From Iamia sp. SCSIO 61187 (GTDB lineage Bacteria; Actinomycetota; Acidimicrobiia; Acidimicrobiales; Iamiaceae): DNA of 64,000 bases. Under the pieces are notes generated by a model. The model was not told where the DNA came from. It made no database searches and worked only from the letters and a program-made list of their open reading frames with translations. The DNA lies in the NCBI RefSeq assembly GCF_019443745.1, contig NZ_CP050949.1, positions 1 through 64,000 on the forward strand, read 5' to 3'. Position 1 is the first letter of the stretch. Every line of letters starts with the position of its first letter. Below, piece by piece: positions 17,372 through 25,606 of the stretch. Both the position numbers and the translations under genes were made by a program.

Positions 17372-18463
17372 CTAGGGGCGGATCTCGTAGAAGGCGTTGA
17401 CGGCGTGGTCGACGTCGAGCTGGCGGAAGCGGGTGAAGCCCGCGTCGCGGGCGATCGCCTCGGCTCGGCGGGCCGACAACCCGAGGGTGCCTAGCCCGGC
17501 GCCGCCCGGTTCGGAAAGGCCGGAGGACATGCAGCTCATGACGCTCTCGCCGTACATCATGGCGGCGACGGGGTTGTGGGCGACGTTCTCGGCGTAGGTG
17601 TCGTAGGCCTTGATGTCGATGAGCAGCCAGGTCCCGTCCTCGGCCACCGCACCCCGGATGGTGCGAGCCATGCCGGCGGGATCGGTCATGTCGTGGAGAC
17701 AGTCGCAGGTGGCGACGAGGGCAAACGATCCGTCGTCGGGGATGGGCTCGTCGCCGCCGTGGCGGAACTCGACGTTGGCCAGCCCTCGCTCGGCGAGCCG
17801 CGCTCCGGCTCGGTCGAGGGCGAGGTGGGAGATCTCGTAACCGACGATCTGGCTGGCCGGGAACGCGGCGGCCAGCTCGAGCACGACCCCGCCGGACCCG
17901 CACCCGACGTCGGCCACCGTCGCACCTGCCTCGAGCCGAGCGACGACATCGTCGAGGAGCGGGACGACGTCGGCGACGAGGTGCGCTCGCATCCACGGCT
18001 CGAAGGTCCGCTCGATGCCGATGGCGCCGTCGGGGCCGTGAGCGTCGTAGTCGTAGCCGACGCCGGTGCGGAAGCTGTCCGGGAGCCTCTCCAGCCGTTG
18101 CATCGTCTGGGGCAGCGAGTGGAACATCCCGGCCAGGTTCGCCTCGTGATCCGGGTCGGCCAGGACGACCGCACCAGCGGCCGACAGCGAGAAGCGCTCG
18201 GCGTCGTCGACGAGCACCAGTCCGGCAGCGGCCTGGTTGTAGAGCCACTCCCGCACCCACCGCTCGACCAGCCCGGCTGCGTCGGCCAGCTCGGCCGACG
18301 ACACCGGTCGTTCCAGGTCGGCCAGGGTGCGGTAGAGGCCGAGCCGATCACCCAGATGGACCATCGCCGCCGTGATCGCCCCGGCGCGCACCTTGGCCAC
18401 CTCGTAGGCGAACAGCGCGATCTCGACCTCGTCGGGTCCTTCGTCGACCATGGTGGATGCCAT
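17372..18463 (-). CDS. SAM-dependent methyltransferase with N-terminal winged-helix domain
   Basis: The gene encodes 363 residues. The N-terminal 90 residues form a dimerisation/winged-helix domain (LGLYRTLADL, then WVREWLYNQAAAGLV). The methyltransferase core has motif I VADVGCGSGG near residue 186, an acidic end of strand 2 (IVGYEIS) and VATCDCLHDM. It resembles mycobacterial Rv2258c-type enzymes, and the substrate is unknown. It is divergent from the ArsR gene at 18524, and the operator there could influence both. Confidence 0.85.
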   Translation of the reverse strand: MASTMVDEGPDEVEIALFAYEVAKVRAGAITAAMVHLGDRLGLYRTLADLERPVSSAELADAAGLVERWVREWLYNQAAAGLVLVDDAERFSLSAAGAVVLADPDHEANLAGMFHSLPQTMQRLERLPDSFRTGVGYDYDAHGPDGAIGIERTFEPWMRAHLVADVVPLLDDVVARLEAGATVADVGCGSGGVVLELAAAFPASQIVGYEISHLALDRAGARLAERGLANVEFRHGGDEPIPDDGSFALVATCDCLHDMTDPAGMARTIRGAVAEDGTWLLIDIKAYDTYAENVAHNPVAAMMYGESVMSCMSSGLSEPGGAGLGTLGLSARRAEAIARDAGFTRFRQLDVDHAVNAFYEIRP

Positions 18464-18494
18464 GGCGGCGACGCTACCGGTCGGACGCTGGACA

Positions 18495-18532
18495 GTTCAG
18501 CGGCGAGCGGTATAGTTCAGCCTGTGCTGAAC
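18495..18532. promoter_or_regulatory. Probable operator of the CmtR-type repressor
   Basis: A perfect inverted repeat GTTCAG (18515-18520) / CTGAAC (18527-18532) with a 6-base spacer covers the GTG start at 18524. A further GTTCAG copy sits at 18495-18500, exactly 20 bases upstream. Repressor bound here would block the start of its own gene and the transporter behind it. Assignment to this ArsR protein is inferred from position. Confidence 0.65.
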
Positions 18533-18841
18533 ACCGCTACACGGCTCGAAGCCATGAGCCGACTGGGTCGGGCCCTGGCCGATCCGAACCGTTGCCGCAT
18601 CTTGCTGATGCTCCTCGATGGCCCGGCCTACCCGGCGGCCATGGCCGAAGAACTTGGCCTCAGCCGCCCGAACGTCAGCAACCACCTCGCCTGCCTCCGC
18701 GGCTGCGGCCTCGTCGTCGCCCAACCCGAGGGGCGTCAACTCCGCTATGAGCTGGCCGACCGCCACCTCTCCCACGCCCTGCGAGACCTGCTCGACGTCA
18801 CCCTGGTCGTCGAGTGCCCCGAGTGCGGGAGCGAGACATGA
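18524..18841 (+). CDS. ArsR-family metal sensor of CmtR (alpha-4 Cys) type
   Basis: The gene encodes 105 residues. The winged helix is clear (LADPNRCRILLMLL, SRPNVSNHLACLRGCGLV). The recognition helix carries C-x3-C (ACLRGCG), the arrangement of Cys57/Cys61 in CmtR and of the alpha-4C sensors of Cd2+/Pb2+. More cysteines lie at the C-terminus (VVECPECGSET), where CmtR has its third ligand. The stop overlaps the transporter start. A Cd/Pb-type response is therefore likely, though not proven. Confidence 0.85.
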   Translation: MLNTATRLEAMSRLGRALADPNRCRILLMLLDGPAYPAAMAEELGLSRPNVSNHLACLRGCGLVVAQPEGRQLRYELADRHLSHALRDLLDVTLVVECPECGSET

Positions 18842-19518
18842 CCACAGTCCAGTTCTCGGCACTCACCCCCAACAGGGAGACGGTGCTGCGGCGCCGGGTC
18901 CGGTTCACGGTGGCTGCGACGATCACCTACAACGTCGTCGAGGGCGTCATCGCCATCACCGCCGGCACCGTTGCGGGCTCGGCGGCGCTCGTCGGGTTCG
19001 GCCTCGACTCGACCGTCGAGGTGCTCTCGGCCGCTGCGGTCGCCTGGCAGTTTGCGGGCACCGACCACCGAGCGCGAGAGCAGACGGCCCTGCGGCTCGT
19101 TGCCGTCTCGTTCTTCGCCCTTGCCGCCTACGTGTCCTTCGACGCCCTCCGCACGCTGCTCGGCGCCGCCGAGGCGGACCACAGCACCGTTGGCATCGTC
19201 CTCGCCGCCTTGAGCCTGGCGATCATGCCCGTCCTGTCCTGGTTCGAGCGCCGAACCGGCCGAGCGCTCGGTTCGGCCAGCGTCGTGGCCAACAGCAAGC
19301 AAACGCTGCTGTGCACCTACCTCTCGGCGGTCTTGCTGCTCGGCCTCGTCGCCAACAGCGTCCTCGGCTGGTCCTGGGCCGACCCCATCGCCGCCCTCGT
19401 CATTGCCGCCGTCGCCGTCAAGGAAGGACGCGAGGCCCTCAACGGCGAGGTCTGCTGTGCCGCCCCCTCGGCCCTCGCCGACGAGCCGGACGACGCCTGC
19501 TGCCCGGGGTGCGACTGA
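18838..19518 (+). CDS. CDF-like cation transporter with Cys-rich tail
   Basis: The gene encodes 226 residues and about six membrane helices. Helix II contains GFGLDSTVEVLSA and a later helix contains SWADPIAALVIA, matching the cation efflux superfamily. The usual C-terminal cytoplasmic domain is missing and replaced by a short tail rich in cysteine (EVCCAAPSALAD, DDACCPGCD) that could bind metal. The start overlaps the CmtR-type sensor, and the stop overlaps the DUF3703 gene. The cargo is probably a soft metal such as Cd2+ or Pb2+ (inference from the sensor). Confidence 0.8.
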   Translation: MTTVQFSALTPNRETVLRRRVRFTVAATITYNVVEGVIAITAGTVAGSAALVGFGLDSTVEVLSAAAVAWQFAGTDHRAREQTALRLVAVSFFALAAYVSFDALRTLLGAAEADHSTVGIVLAALSLAIMPVLSWFERRTGRALGSASVVANSKQTLLCTYLSAVLLLGLVANSVLGWSWADPIAALVIAAVAVKEGREALNGEVCCAAPSALADEPDDACCPGCD

Positions 19519-19865
19519 TGGCCCGCCGACCTATGCCTGACGCGGTGCGCAACGCCTTCGACGCCGAGCTGCAAGCAGCCGGCTACTCCGAGGGCCAAGC
19601 CCGATGGGACCACCTCGAACGAGCCCACATCCTCTCCCAACCATGGGCCTGGCCCCATGTGAAGGTGCATGGCCTCATGCTCCGCCAAGGCCTCCGAGAA
19701 CGAGACCGACGAGAGGCGATCGGCCAGGTCGTCCGCCTGATCGTCGCCGGCCCTGGCTCCCTCGCCGGCCGCTATCCGAGCGGCAACAGCGGTCGAGCCA
19801 CGGTCCCCATGATGAAGCCCGCGCCCGTTCCGCCCGACCTCGCCGCCCTTCTCGACCGCGTCTGA
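19518..19865 (+). CDS. DUF3703-family protein
   Basis: The gene encodes 115 residues. AFDAELQAAGYSEGQARWDH and LERAHILSQPWAWPHVKVH are the typical DUF3703 segments, rich in His and Trp, followed by a helical region and a Pro/Ala tail. Members of this family commonly sit beside metal-efflux genes. The function is unknown. The ATG overlaps the transporter stop (TGATG), so it is the third gene of the sensor-transporter operon. Confidence 0.8.
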   Translation: MARRPMPDAVRNAFDAELQAAGYSEGQARWDHLERAHILSQPWAWPHVKVHGLMLRQGLRERDRREAIGQVVRLIVAGPGSLAGRYPSGNSGRATVPMMKPAPVPPDLAALLDRV

Positions 19866-19980
19866 TAACGCGCGCGGTCAGCTAGACGTCGCAATGGCGC
19901 GCCAGGTCTCGGCTGAACCTTCGCTGAGCCACGACCACGTCCCGGCTTCCATCGTCCAGTCCCGCAACGGACGGTCCTGT

Positions 19981-20397
19981 TCACGGAGCAGCTGACTCTA
20001 TGACGGTGCAGACAACGGCTTCGCGCCCGGACCGCATCGCCTGCTCTGCCTGGTCACGAGCGTTGCTGAGCGTCGCGCGCACCGCACACAGATCGGCGAT
20101 GGCCCGATCTATGCCCGCCAGTCGGCGGTCGAGCAGCTCGACGACCATCCCGCAGGGACGCCCTTCGGAACGCTGAAGGTCGATGATCTGGCCGATCTCC
20201 TCGAGTCGCAGCCCGATGGACTTCGCCTGCCGCACGAACCTCAGCACGGCGATCTCCTCCGGCCCATAGGTGCGGTATCCGCCTGACGTGCGGGAGGCTG
20301 GGCCGATGAGGCCGCGAGCCTCATAGAGCCGGATGGCCTTCGGAGTGAGGCCTGTGAGGTCAGCGGCCTGCCCGATGGTGAGGCTCGACGTCGACAT
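19981..20397 (-). CDS. MerR-family regulator
   Basis: The gene encodes 138 residues. The N-terminal MerR winged helix is complete (LTIGQAADLTGLTPKAIRLY, then ARGLIGPASR). Next come the coiled-coil dimer helix and cysteines in GRPCGMVVE, LCAVRA and VVCTVIE. The Cys positions suggest a metal or thiol sensor rather than a drug sensor. It is divergent from the MFS gene, and a MerR-type promoter lies between them. The effector is not determinable by eye. Confidence 0.85.
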   Translation of the reverse strand: MSTSSLTIGQAADLTGLTPKAIRLYEARGLIGPASRTSGGYRTYGPEEIAVLRFVRQAKSIGLRLEEIGQIIDLQRSEGRPCGMVVELLDRRLAGIDRAIADLCAVRATLSNARDQAEQAMRSGREAVVCTVIESAAP

Positions 20398-20410
20398 GAT
20401 CGGAAGCTCC

Positions 20411-20442
20411 TTGACCTTGCCCCTAGGACAAGGTTCTATCGT
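20411..20442 (+). promoter_or_regulatory. MerR-type promoter for the MFS transporter
   Basis: A -35 TTGACC at 20411-20416 and a -10-like CTATCG/TATCGT at 20436-20442 are separated by 19-20 bases, the stretched spacer of MerR promoters. In the spacer an inverted repeat ACCTTG (20414-20419) / CAAGGT (20429-20434) is the likely regulator site. It points toward the MFS gene at 20520. It resembles the site at 34007-34037. Confidence 0.75.
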
Positions 20443-20519
20443 CGATTCGCATCGGATCCCCCTCGCACCACGACGAGTCAGACAGCCGCGGCTCCGGGGC
20501 GACGCCGCTCCGGCGGGCG

Positions 20520-21740
20520 ATGAGCCGACCGGCGTTCCGTCGCTTCTGGGCTGCTCAGACCGTCTCTCGCTGGGGCGACACCTTCAACTCAGTGGCCCTC
20601 GTGATCGTCGTGTACGAGTTGACCGGCTCTGGAGTGAAGGTCGCGGGCACTGTCGCTCTCGAAATCGCACCGGTGATCCTCTTCGGGTTCATCGCCGGGT
20701 CGTTCGTGGACCGCTACGACCGCAGGCGGATCATGGTGTCCGCCGATGTCGCGCGCGCCTTGGTTGCCATAGGGCTGGCCGTCTTCCACGACGAGCTCCT
20801 CGCCGTGTACCTGGCTGCGTTTGCGCTTTCGGCCTTCACCGTGCTGTTCAACCCGGCCGCTGGGAGCGCTCTCCCTGCAGTAGTGGTCGACCCAGACGAC
20901 ATCGTGGGCGCCAACGCTGCCGTGTGGTCGGCTGCTGTCATCTCCCAGATCGCCCTCGCACCCGTCGCCGGCCTGATCGTCGCGACGGCAGGGGCCCGGA
21001 TTGCCTTCCTCCTCAATGCCCTCACCTTCGTCATCTCGGCGGTCCTGCTGGTCCGCCTTCCGATGGTGCGCGAACCAGTTCGGTCGGCGGGGAAGCACCT
21101 CGCTGACATTGCGGAAGGTCTGAAGGCCATACGTTCGAGCCGGTTCCTCGGGGTGCTGGCCTGCGTGCAGGGTCTCGCAGCGCTCTCGGCCGGCGCGACC
21201 TCTGCGCTCCTCGTGGTCCTCGCCGAGGATCACCTCGATGTCCGCGCGAGCCAGTTCGGACTGTTGATCGCAGCGATAGGAGTCGGCGCCGGTGTCGGGC
21301 CACTCGTCCTCCAGCGCATCGCGAAGGACGTGCGCCGTCGAGGATGGTTGTTCGGCCCCTACGTCCTTCGAGGCGTAGTCGATGTGGTGCTCGCCGCCAG
21401 CACCTCCTTCGGAGTGGCGCTGGGGGCTCTCGCTGCGTACGGCGTCGGGACGAGCACCGGCAACGTCACCTACAACAGCGTTCTGCAGACCACGGTGCCC
21501 GAGCGGATGCGTGGGCGGGTCTTTGCCTTCTTCGATGTGGTCTGGCAGACCGGACGGCTCCTGAGCATCGGAGTCGGAGGTCTTGCAGCCGACCGCTTCG
21601 GCATCGCAGCCGTCTACTTGCTCGGCGGGGCACTACTCGTAGGCGCCGGTGCACTCGGCCTGACCCTCGCTCCGCAGCGCCTCGTACACGCGGCCAACGT
21701 GGGTGACGCTGATTCCCGCATGGCTGGCGAGCACGGCTAG
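20520..21740 (+). CDS. Major facilitator superfamily efflux transporter
   Basis: The gene encodes 406 residues and about 12 membrane helices. The N-terminus (RPAFRRFWAAQTVSRWGDTF) and the loop motif FVDRYDRRRIM are typical of the MFS_3/enterobactin-exporter-like families, and RMRGRVFAFFDVVWQTGR matches the second-half motif. It is under the MerR-type promoter at 20411 and divergent from the MerR gene, so it is probably inducible. Substrate unknown: a drug, siderophore or metal complex. Its stop overlaps the stop of the convergent excisionase-like gene. Confidence 0.85.
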   Translation: MSRPAFRRFWAAQTVSRWGDTFNSVALVIVVYELTGSGVKVAGTVALEIAPVILFGFIAGSFVDRYDRRRIMVSADVARALVAIGLAVFHDELLAVYLAAFALSAFTVLFNPAAGSALPAVVVDPDDIVGANAAVWSAAVISQIALAPVAGLIVATAGARIAFLLNALTFVISAVLLVRLPMVREPVRSAGKHLADIAEGLKAIRSSRFLGVLACVQGLAALSAGATSALLVVLAEDHLDVRASQFGLLIAAIGVGAGVGPLVLQRIAKDVRRRGWLFGPYVLRGVVDVVLAASTSFGVALGALAAYGVGTSTGNVTYNSVLQTTVPERMRGRVFAFFDVVWQTGRLLSIGVGGLAADRFGIAAVYLLGGALLVGAGALGLTLAPQRLVHAANVGDADSRMAGEHG

Positions 21741-21982
21741 GCGGTCTCAAGGTGACGGGCGAGGTTCGGAACACTGGCCGACTCGGGGTGTTCGAGCATC
21801 TCTTGCAACGCCCCGATCGGGACGCGGAGGGTACGGCCGAGCTGGAGGCAGGGAATGCCCTCCCGGCCACCCGTCTCGCGCCAGCGGCGGGCCTGTGCGT
21901 AGGCCGCGCCGCGGCTGATGCGGAGCACCGCGGCTGCCTCCTCGATCGTGAGCACCTCGGTGCTGTGGTGTGGCGTCTTCAT
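21737..21982 (-). CDS. Excisionase/AlpA-like helix-turn-helix protein
   Basis: The gene encodes 81 residues from the ATG at 21982. The MerR-like winged helix of excisionases is visible: LTIEEAAAVLRISRGAAYAQ, then IPCLQLGRTLRVPIGALQEM. It is 32 bases downstream of the relaxase stop, so it lies in the relaxase transcript. Such proteins steer the integrase toward excision or regulate transfer genes. The cognate integrase would be the tyrosine enzyme at 60010-61182. Role as Xis is inferred. Confidence 0.8.
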   Translation of the reverse strand: MKTPHHSTEVLTIEEAAAVLRISRGAAYAQARRWRETGGREGIPCLQLGRTLRVPIGALQEMLEHPESASVPNLARHLETA

Positions 21983-22014
21983 GGGGTGCCTAGGCCCTGG
22001 CGGGTCCGTGAACC

Positions 22015-25000
22015 TCACAGATGGAGTTCGGGGGGGCGCTTCGGACGACCAGCGGGTCCGTCGTCAACGTGGGCCAGCTCGTACGCCGTCAGCTCGCCGG
22101 TGGAGCGTTCAAGGCGTCGCTCGACGGCTTCGTCCGCCGAGGGGCCAGGCGCTCGCGGCAGGGCCTCTTCATCGAGCTGGTTCGCTGCTGCCGTGAGGTA
22201 GAGGTGGTTCGCCGAGCGGCCTCGGGTGATGTCGACGTAGGTCTCTGCCCGGGTCGCGGTGGGGTCGATGCGACTCGTCGACACGGCGTGGGTCGAACTT
22301 TGGACGGCGTAGCTCGTCAGCGCGTAGGCGTGGTCCAGGCCCACCTCGACACGGCCGTCTCGGTCGTGATGATCGAAGAACCTCCGGGGGACGTCGACGG
22401 TGCCGATGCCGTCGAAGGCGACTGTCAACGTGTCGCCCCCAGGATCGGTCGGGCTGTGTCGGGTAGCGGTGATGGTGCCGAGGGCCCCGTTGCGGACGTA
22501 GGCACGCCGATCGCCGGGGACGTGAAGGCTTCGATCGGGAGCCCGTGCGGTGACTCGATCGCCGATGGAGAACCGGCGGTCATCGCTGGCGGGGACCTCG
22601 TCCACCGCGACCTGGCCATGGGCTCGAAGAAGGTGGTGGGCGAGGCGGTTGAGCTGGCGTCGGGTCGCGTTGCGGCGATCGACCATCGGGTGGGCGAGCC
22701 CGGCCTGGTGGGCGTCCCACCAGCGGCCGAGGATCTGGCGGTACATGGCGAGGTCGTCGGAGGCGATGTGGAGGTGCCCGGCGGCTTCGAGGTGGTCGAG
22801 GGCTTCGCCGATTCGGCCGTCGCGGAGCGCCTCGGCTGCGGCTCGGTCGTCCGGATGGCGGACCCGGTGGGTCGTGCGCAGCTCGGGGGTCGTGGGGGGG
22901 TGTCGTTCGCACAGGACGCGGAACATGCCTCCGGCGGGCACCGCGCCGTGCTGAGCGGGATCGCCGATGAGCCGCAGCGAGGCCCCGGTGCGGGCGGCCA
23001 TGGTCATGATCGCGTCGAGGTCGCGGTCGCCGATCGTCGAGGCTTCGTCGATGACGAGCACGGTCCGCGAGTCGAGGGGGAGGTCGTCGGGGTCGTCGTG
23101 GGCGAGGTACCAGGCGAGCGTCTCGCACTCGATGCCCGTCGCCGCTGCCAACGTACGAGCGGCCTCGCCCTTCACTGCTGCGCCGAGGACCCGGTGGCCG
23201 GCGGCGGCCCAGGCGTCTGCGCAAGCCGCCACAGTTGTGGTCTTGCCCGCGCCAGCACGCCCGATGGCCGCCTGGAAGCGGTGTCCGCCCGCGCACCAGG
23301 AGCGGACCAACGCGCGCTGCTCGTTGGTCAGGTGGGGGTGTCCGCCCAGGGCTGCGGTGAGCGCCGGAGCGGGCACGGCATGGCCGCTGCCATGGAGGCC
23401 TAGTTCGTAGCGGTCGGCGATGCGTTCCTGGATGCCGAGGGCCTCGACGGTCGTGTAGAGCGGTTCGCCCGAGCCGACGAGGCACACGACGTGCTCGGAC
23501 GCAAGGAAGTCGTCGATCAGACGCTCGAGACGGGCGGCTCCGACGAGCAGGGGCTGCGGAGTGCCGTCCTCGTCGGGAACCGGAAGGTCGACGAGCGCTG
23601 CGACTGCGACGGACCGTGTGAACACCGAGCCCCCTTCGCAGACCCCATCCGGCGCCGCCAAGAGGGCGAACACCTCGGCGGCGTCGGGCTCGACGTCCTG
23701 GGGCGGCCGACCTCCCAGCCGCGACAGGGCATCGAGGTCGAGGCCGAGAGCGGCGGCCCGCGCCCTCCACTCGGATGTGAGCTCTGCGACCGGCGTGTGG
23801 CTCTTGGCCGGGCGGGTGCGGAGGACAATGGTCTCGATCTCCCCAGGGTGGGCGCCCCGACCGATCTCCTGTTCCAGCTCGCGGAGGGCGTCGTCGATCT
23901 CGTTGCGCCGCTTCGAGAACTCGCGCACGACGCGGTCGTCGATGCCGGCGATCTCCCATCCTCCGCGACGTCCTGGCCGCCACCGCACGCCGAGACGGGC
24001 CGACAGCTGGTGGCGCATCTCAGCCGTAGCCAGCGCGGACGCGGCCTGAGCATGGCGATAGAGACCGCGGGCGTCGAGCCCGCGGTGACTCCCGTCGGAG
24101 AGGGTGACGGCGTTAGCCACGACGTTGTGGTGGTGGGGGAAGGGGTCCAACGAGCGGGACGTCAGGTGCCGGAACGAGGCCACCATCCAACCCTCGGCCT
24201 TCACCGGGTTGCCGCCCACGCGGCCATAGGCGGCGTGCTCCTCGAGCCAGCCCATGGCCCAGTCGTTGCCGGCCTCGATCGAGCCGAGCACCGCGTCTCG
24301 CGCTGCGGTGTCACCGAGGAGCGCGAGCACGCCGAGGGACTTCTCGGTCGTCGCCGTCACGTCGTATGCCACTCGGACCGACGGCGGCCTCCGGCGTTCG
24401 AGGAAGGCGGCCAGCTCCTGGCGCGTCACCAGCCAGCGACCCTTCGTGCCTCTGTGCGCGACCAGGTAGGCACGGCGCGGCAGACGGCCGGCAGCAAGGC
24501 GTCGCTCGATCTCCGGTCCGTCGTCCTCGTAGCGACAGGCCAGCTGGCGGAGGTAGCGGGTCGTGACCCCGGCGAGGCGGGCGGCCTCGGCGATCGGCAG
24601 CTGGTCGCCGTCGTCGCCGAGCGCCCGAACTACGTCGGGATCGGTTCCGGCGCTACGAGCGACGTCGCACGACGCCAGCTCTGCTTCGGTCACCCATCGG
24701 TGTCCATCCGCGAGGATCGGCACCAGATACGAGCCTCTGACCTGGGACATCGTGCGCGCACGATCGCGAGCACGACTGAGCGCACGATCCTCCACGCCGT
24801 CGTCTTCGGCCGGCGCTGCGAGTTGAGCCACGGCGAGCGCCGCCCCGACATACAACATCCGACCCACCTCTGACCGGGTCAACCCGAGGGCGGCAGCGGC
24901 GTCCGCCTCGTCGTACAGGTGCATGCCTTCCGGCGTGGTCAGCGTGTGGCGACCCACGCCGAGGTCGTGTCGACGTCCCGCTGAGCCCTGGGCCGTGATC

Positions 25001-25272
25001 AGACGTTCGCCGGTCCCGGGATCACGGCCCGATAGCACCGCAGCGAAGTCGTCCGTGCGCACCCGGCCTCGGAGGCCTGCCAGCTCGGCTGCCCGCCCGG
25101 ACCAGCGCCCTGGCTCCTCGCCGCTGTCGGCGTAGTACCTCGACGGACCGTCGGCCCCAGACGACGGACGGCCGGCGCTCGCCGCCCGGGGCTGGAGGTA
25201 CCGGACGATGCCATCGACCACCTGCGCGATAGCGCTCCGACCCCCGCCGAGCGGGGTGACGGTGAACTTCAC
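22015..25272 (-). CDS. MobF-family relaxase-helicase (TraA/TrwC type)
   Basis: The gene encodes 1085 residues from the GTG at 25272 (the frame stays open further upstream only by chance through the IS). The N-terminal relaxase part has Tyr25 and the YY of GPSRYYADSG. VAYDVTATTEKSLGVLALLG and the metal triad FPHHHNVVANAV lie near residues 330-385. Between them about 200 residues contain two excisionase-like helix-turn-helix stretches. The C-terminal RecD/TraI helicase has Walker A GRAGAGKTT near residue 675, Walker B VLVIDEAS near residue 740 and a final SYAVQSSTHAVSTSRI motif. It should nick oriT and unwind the strand for transfer. Confidence 0.9.
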   Translation of the reverse strand: MKFTVTPLGGGRSAIAQVVDGIVRYLQPRAASAGRPSSGADGPSRYYADSGEEPGRWSGRAAELAGLRGRVRTDDFAAVLSGRDPGTGERLITAQGSAGRRHDLGVGRHTLTTPEGMHLYDEADAAAALGLTRSEVGRMLYVGAALAVAQLAAPAEDDGVEDRALSRARDRARTMSQVRGSYLVPILADGHRWVTEAELASCDVARSAGTDPDVVRALGDDGDQLPIAEAARLAGVTTRYLRQLACRYEDDGPEIERRLAAGRLPRRAYLVAHRGTKGRWLVTRQELAAFLERRRPPSVRVAYDVTATTEKSLGVLALLGDTAARDAVLGSIEAGNDWAMGWLEEHAAYGRVGGNPVKAEGWMVASFRHLTSRSLDPFPHHHNVVANAVTLSDGSHRGLDARGLYRHAQAASALATAEMRHQLSARLGVRWRPGRRGGWEIAGIDDRVVREFSKRRNEIDDALRELEQEIGRGAHPGEIETIVLRTRPAKSHTPVAELTSEWRARAAALGLDLDALSRLGGRPPQDVEPDAAEVFALLAAPDGVCEGGSVFTRSVAVAALVDLPVPDEDGTPQPLLVGAARLERLIDDFLASEHVVCLVGSGEPLYTTVEALGIQERIADRYELGLHGSGHAVPAPALTAALGGHPHLTNEQRALVRSWCAGGHRFQAAIGRAGAGKTTTVAACADAWAAAGHRVLGAAVKGEAARTLAAATGIECETLAWYLAHDDPDDLPLDSRTVLVIDEASTIGDRDLDAIMTMAARTGASLRLIGDPAQHGAVPAGGMFRVLCERHPPTTPELRTTHRVRHPDDRAAAEALRDGRIGEALDHLEAAGHLHIASDDLAMYRQILGRWWDAHQAGLAHPMVDRRNATRRQLNRLAHHLLRAHGQVAVDEVPASDDRRFSIGDRVTARAPDRSLHVPGDRRAYVRNGALGTITATRHSPTDPGGDTLTVAFDGIGTVDVPRRFFDHHDRDGRVEVGLDHAYALTSYAVQSSTHAVSTSRIDPTATRAETYVDITRGRSANHLYLTAAANQLDEEALPRAPGPSADEAVERRLERSTGELTAYELAHVDDGPAGRPKRPPELHL

Positions 25273-25296
25273 CGGACGGCTTGGCGACGGCGGTCG

Positions 25297-25321
25297 GCGG
25301 GTTCCCCGAAGGGGAACCCGC
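25297..25321. repeat. 11-bp perfect hairpin just upstream of the relaxase gene
   Basis: GCGGGTTCCCC (25297-25307) and GGGGAACCCGC (25311-25321) form a perfect stem with a 3-base loop, 25 bases before the relaxase GTG. It is outside any gene. It could be part of oriT, since nic sites often flank the relaxase gene, or an attenuator for relaxase expression. There is no T-run on either strand. Confidence 0.6.
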
Positions 25322-25606
25322 AAATGTGTGCCTGTCGTATCTGCTGGGTCGGTGGGGAGGTGGATGGGCGGGTGTGTGGGTGGCTGTTCGGTCGTGGTGG
25401 GGTCATGGTTCGAGGTGTCTGGATGGAGTGGTGGTGTTGGGTCGGTGTTCTGGTGGTCGGCGGGATTGGATGCGGTCGAGTCGGGTGGTGAGCTGAGCTG
25501 CTGGTGTCGTGGAGGTGAGGCCGGCGATGTGCCGGTCGAGCAGCTCGGTGTGCATCCGGCGGGACCTGACCTTCCCCCGGTTCTCCGGACGGGGTTGGTG
25601 TGGTGA

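Noticed and set aside
18618-19865. Long plus frame through the CmtR-type gene region in another frame
   Set aside because: Only its last part, from 19518, is a real protein (DUF3703). The rest is a shadow of the ArsR and transporter genes.
21746-21755. TCTCAAGGTG matches 10 bases of the tRNA-Glu fragment, at the element-like left boundary beside the excisionase gene
   Set aside because: It is inside the coding end of the excisionase-like gene and no tRNA 5' half lies to its left. A true left att should rebuild the tRNA. Coincidence is likely, although about 22 of 31 surrounding bases also align, so it was recorded here.
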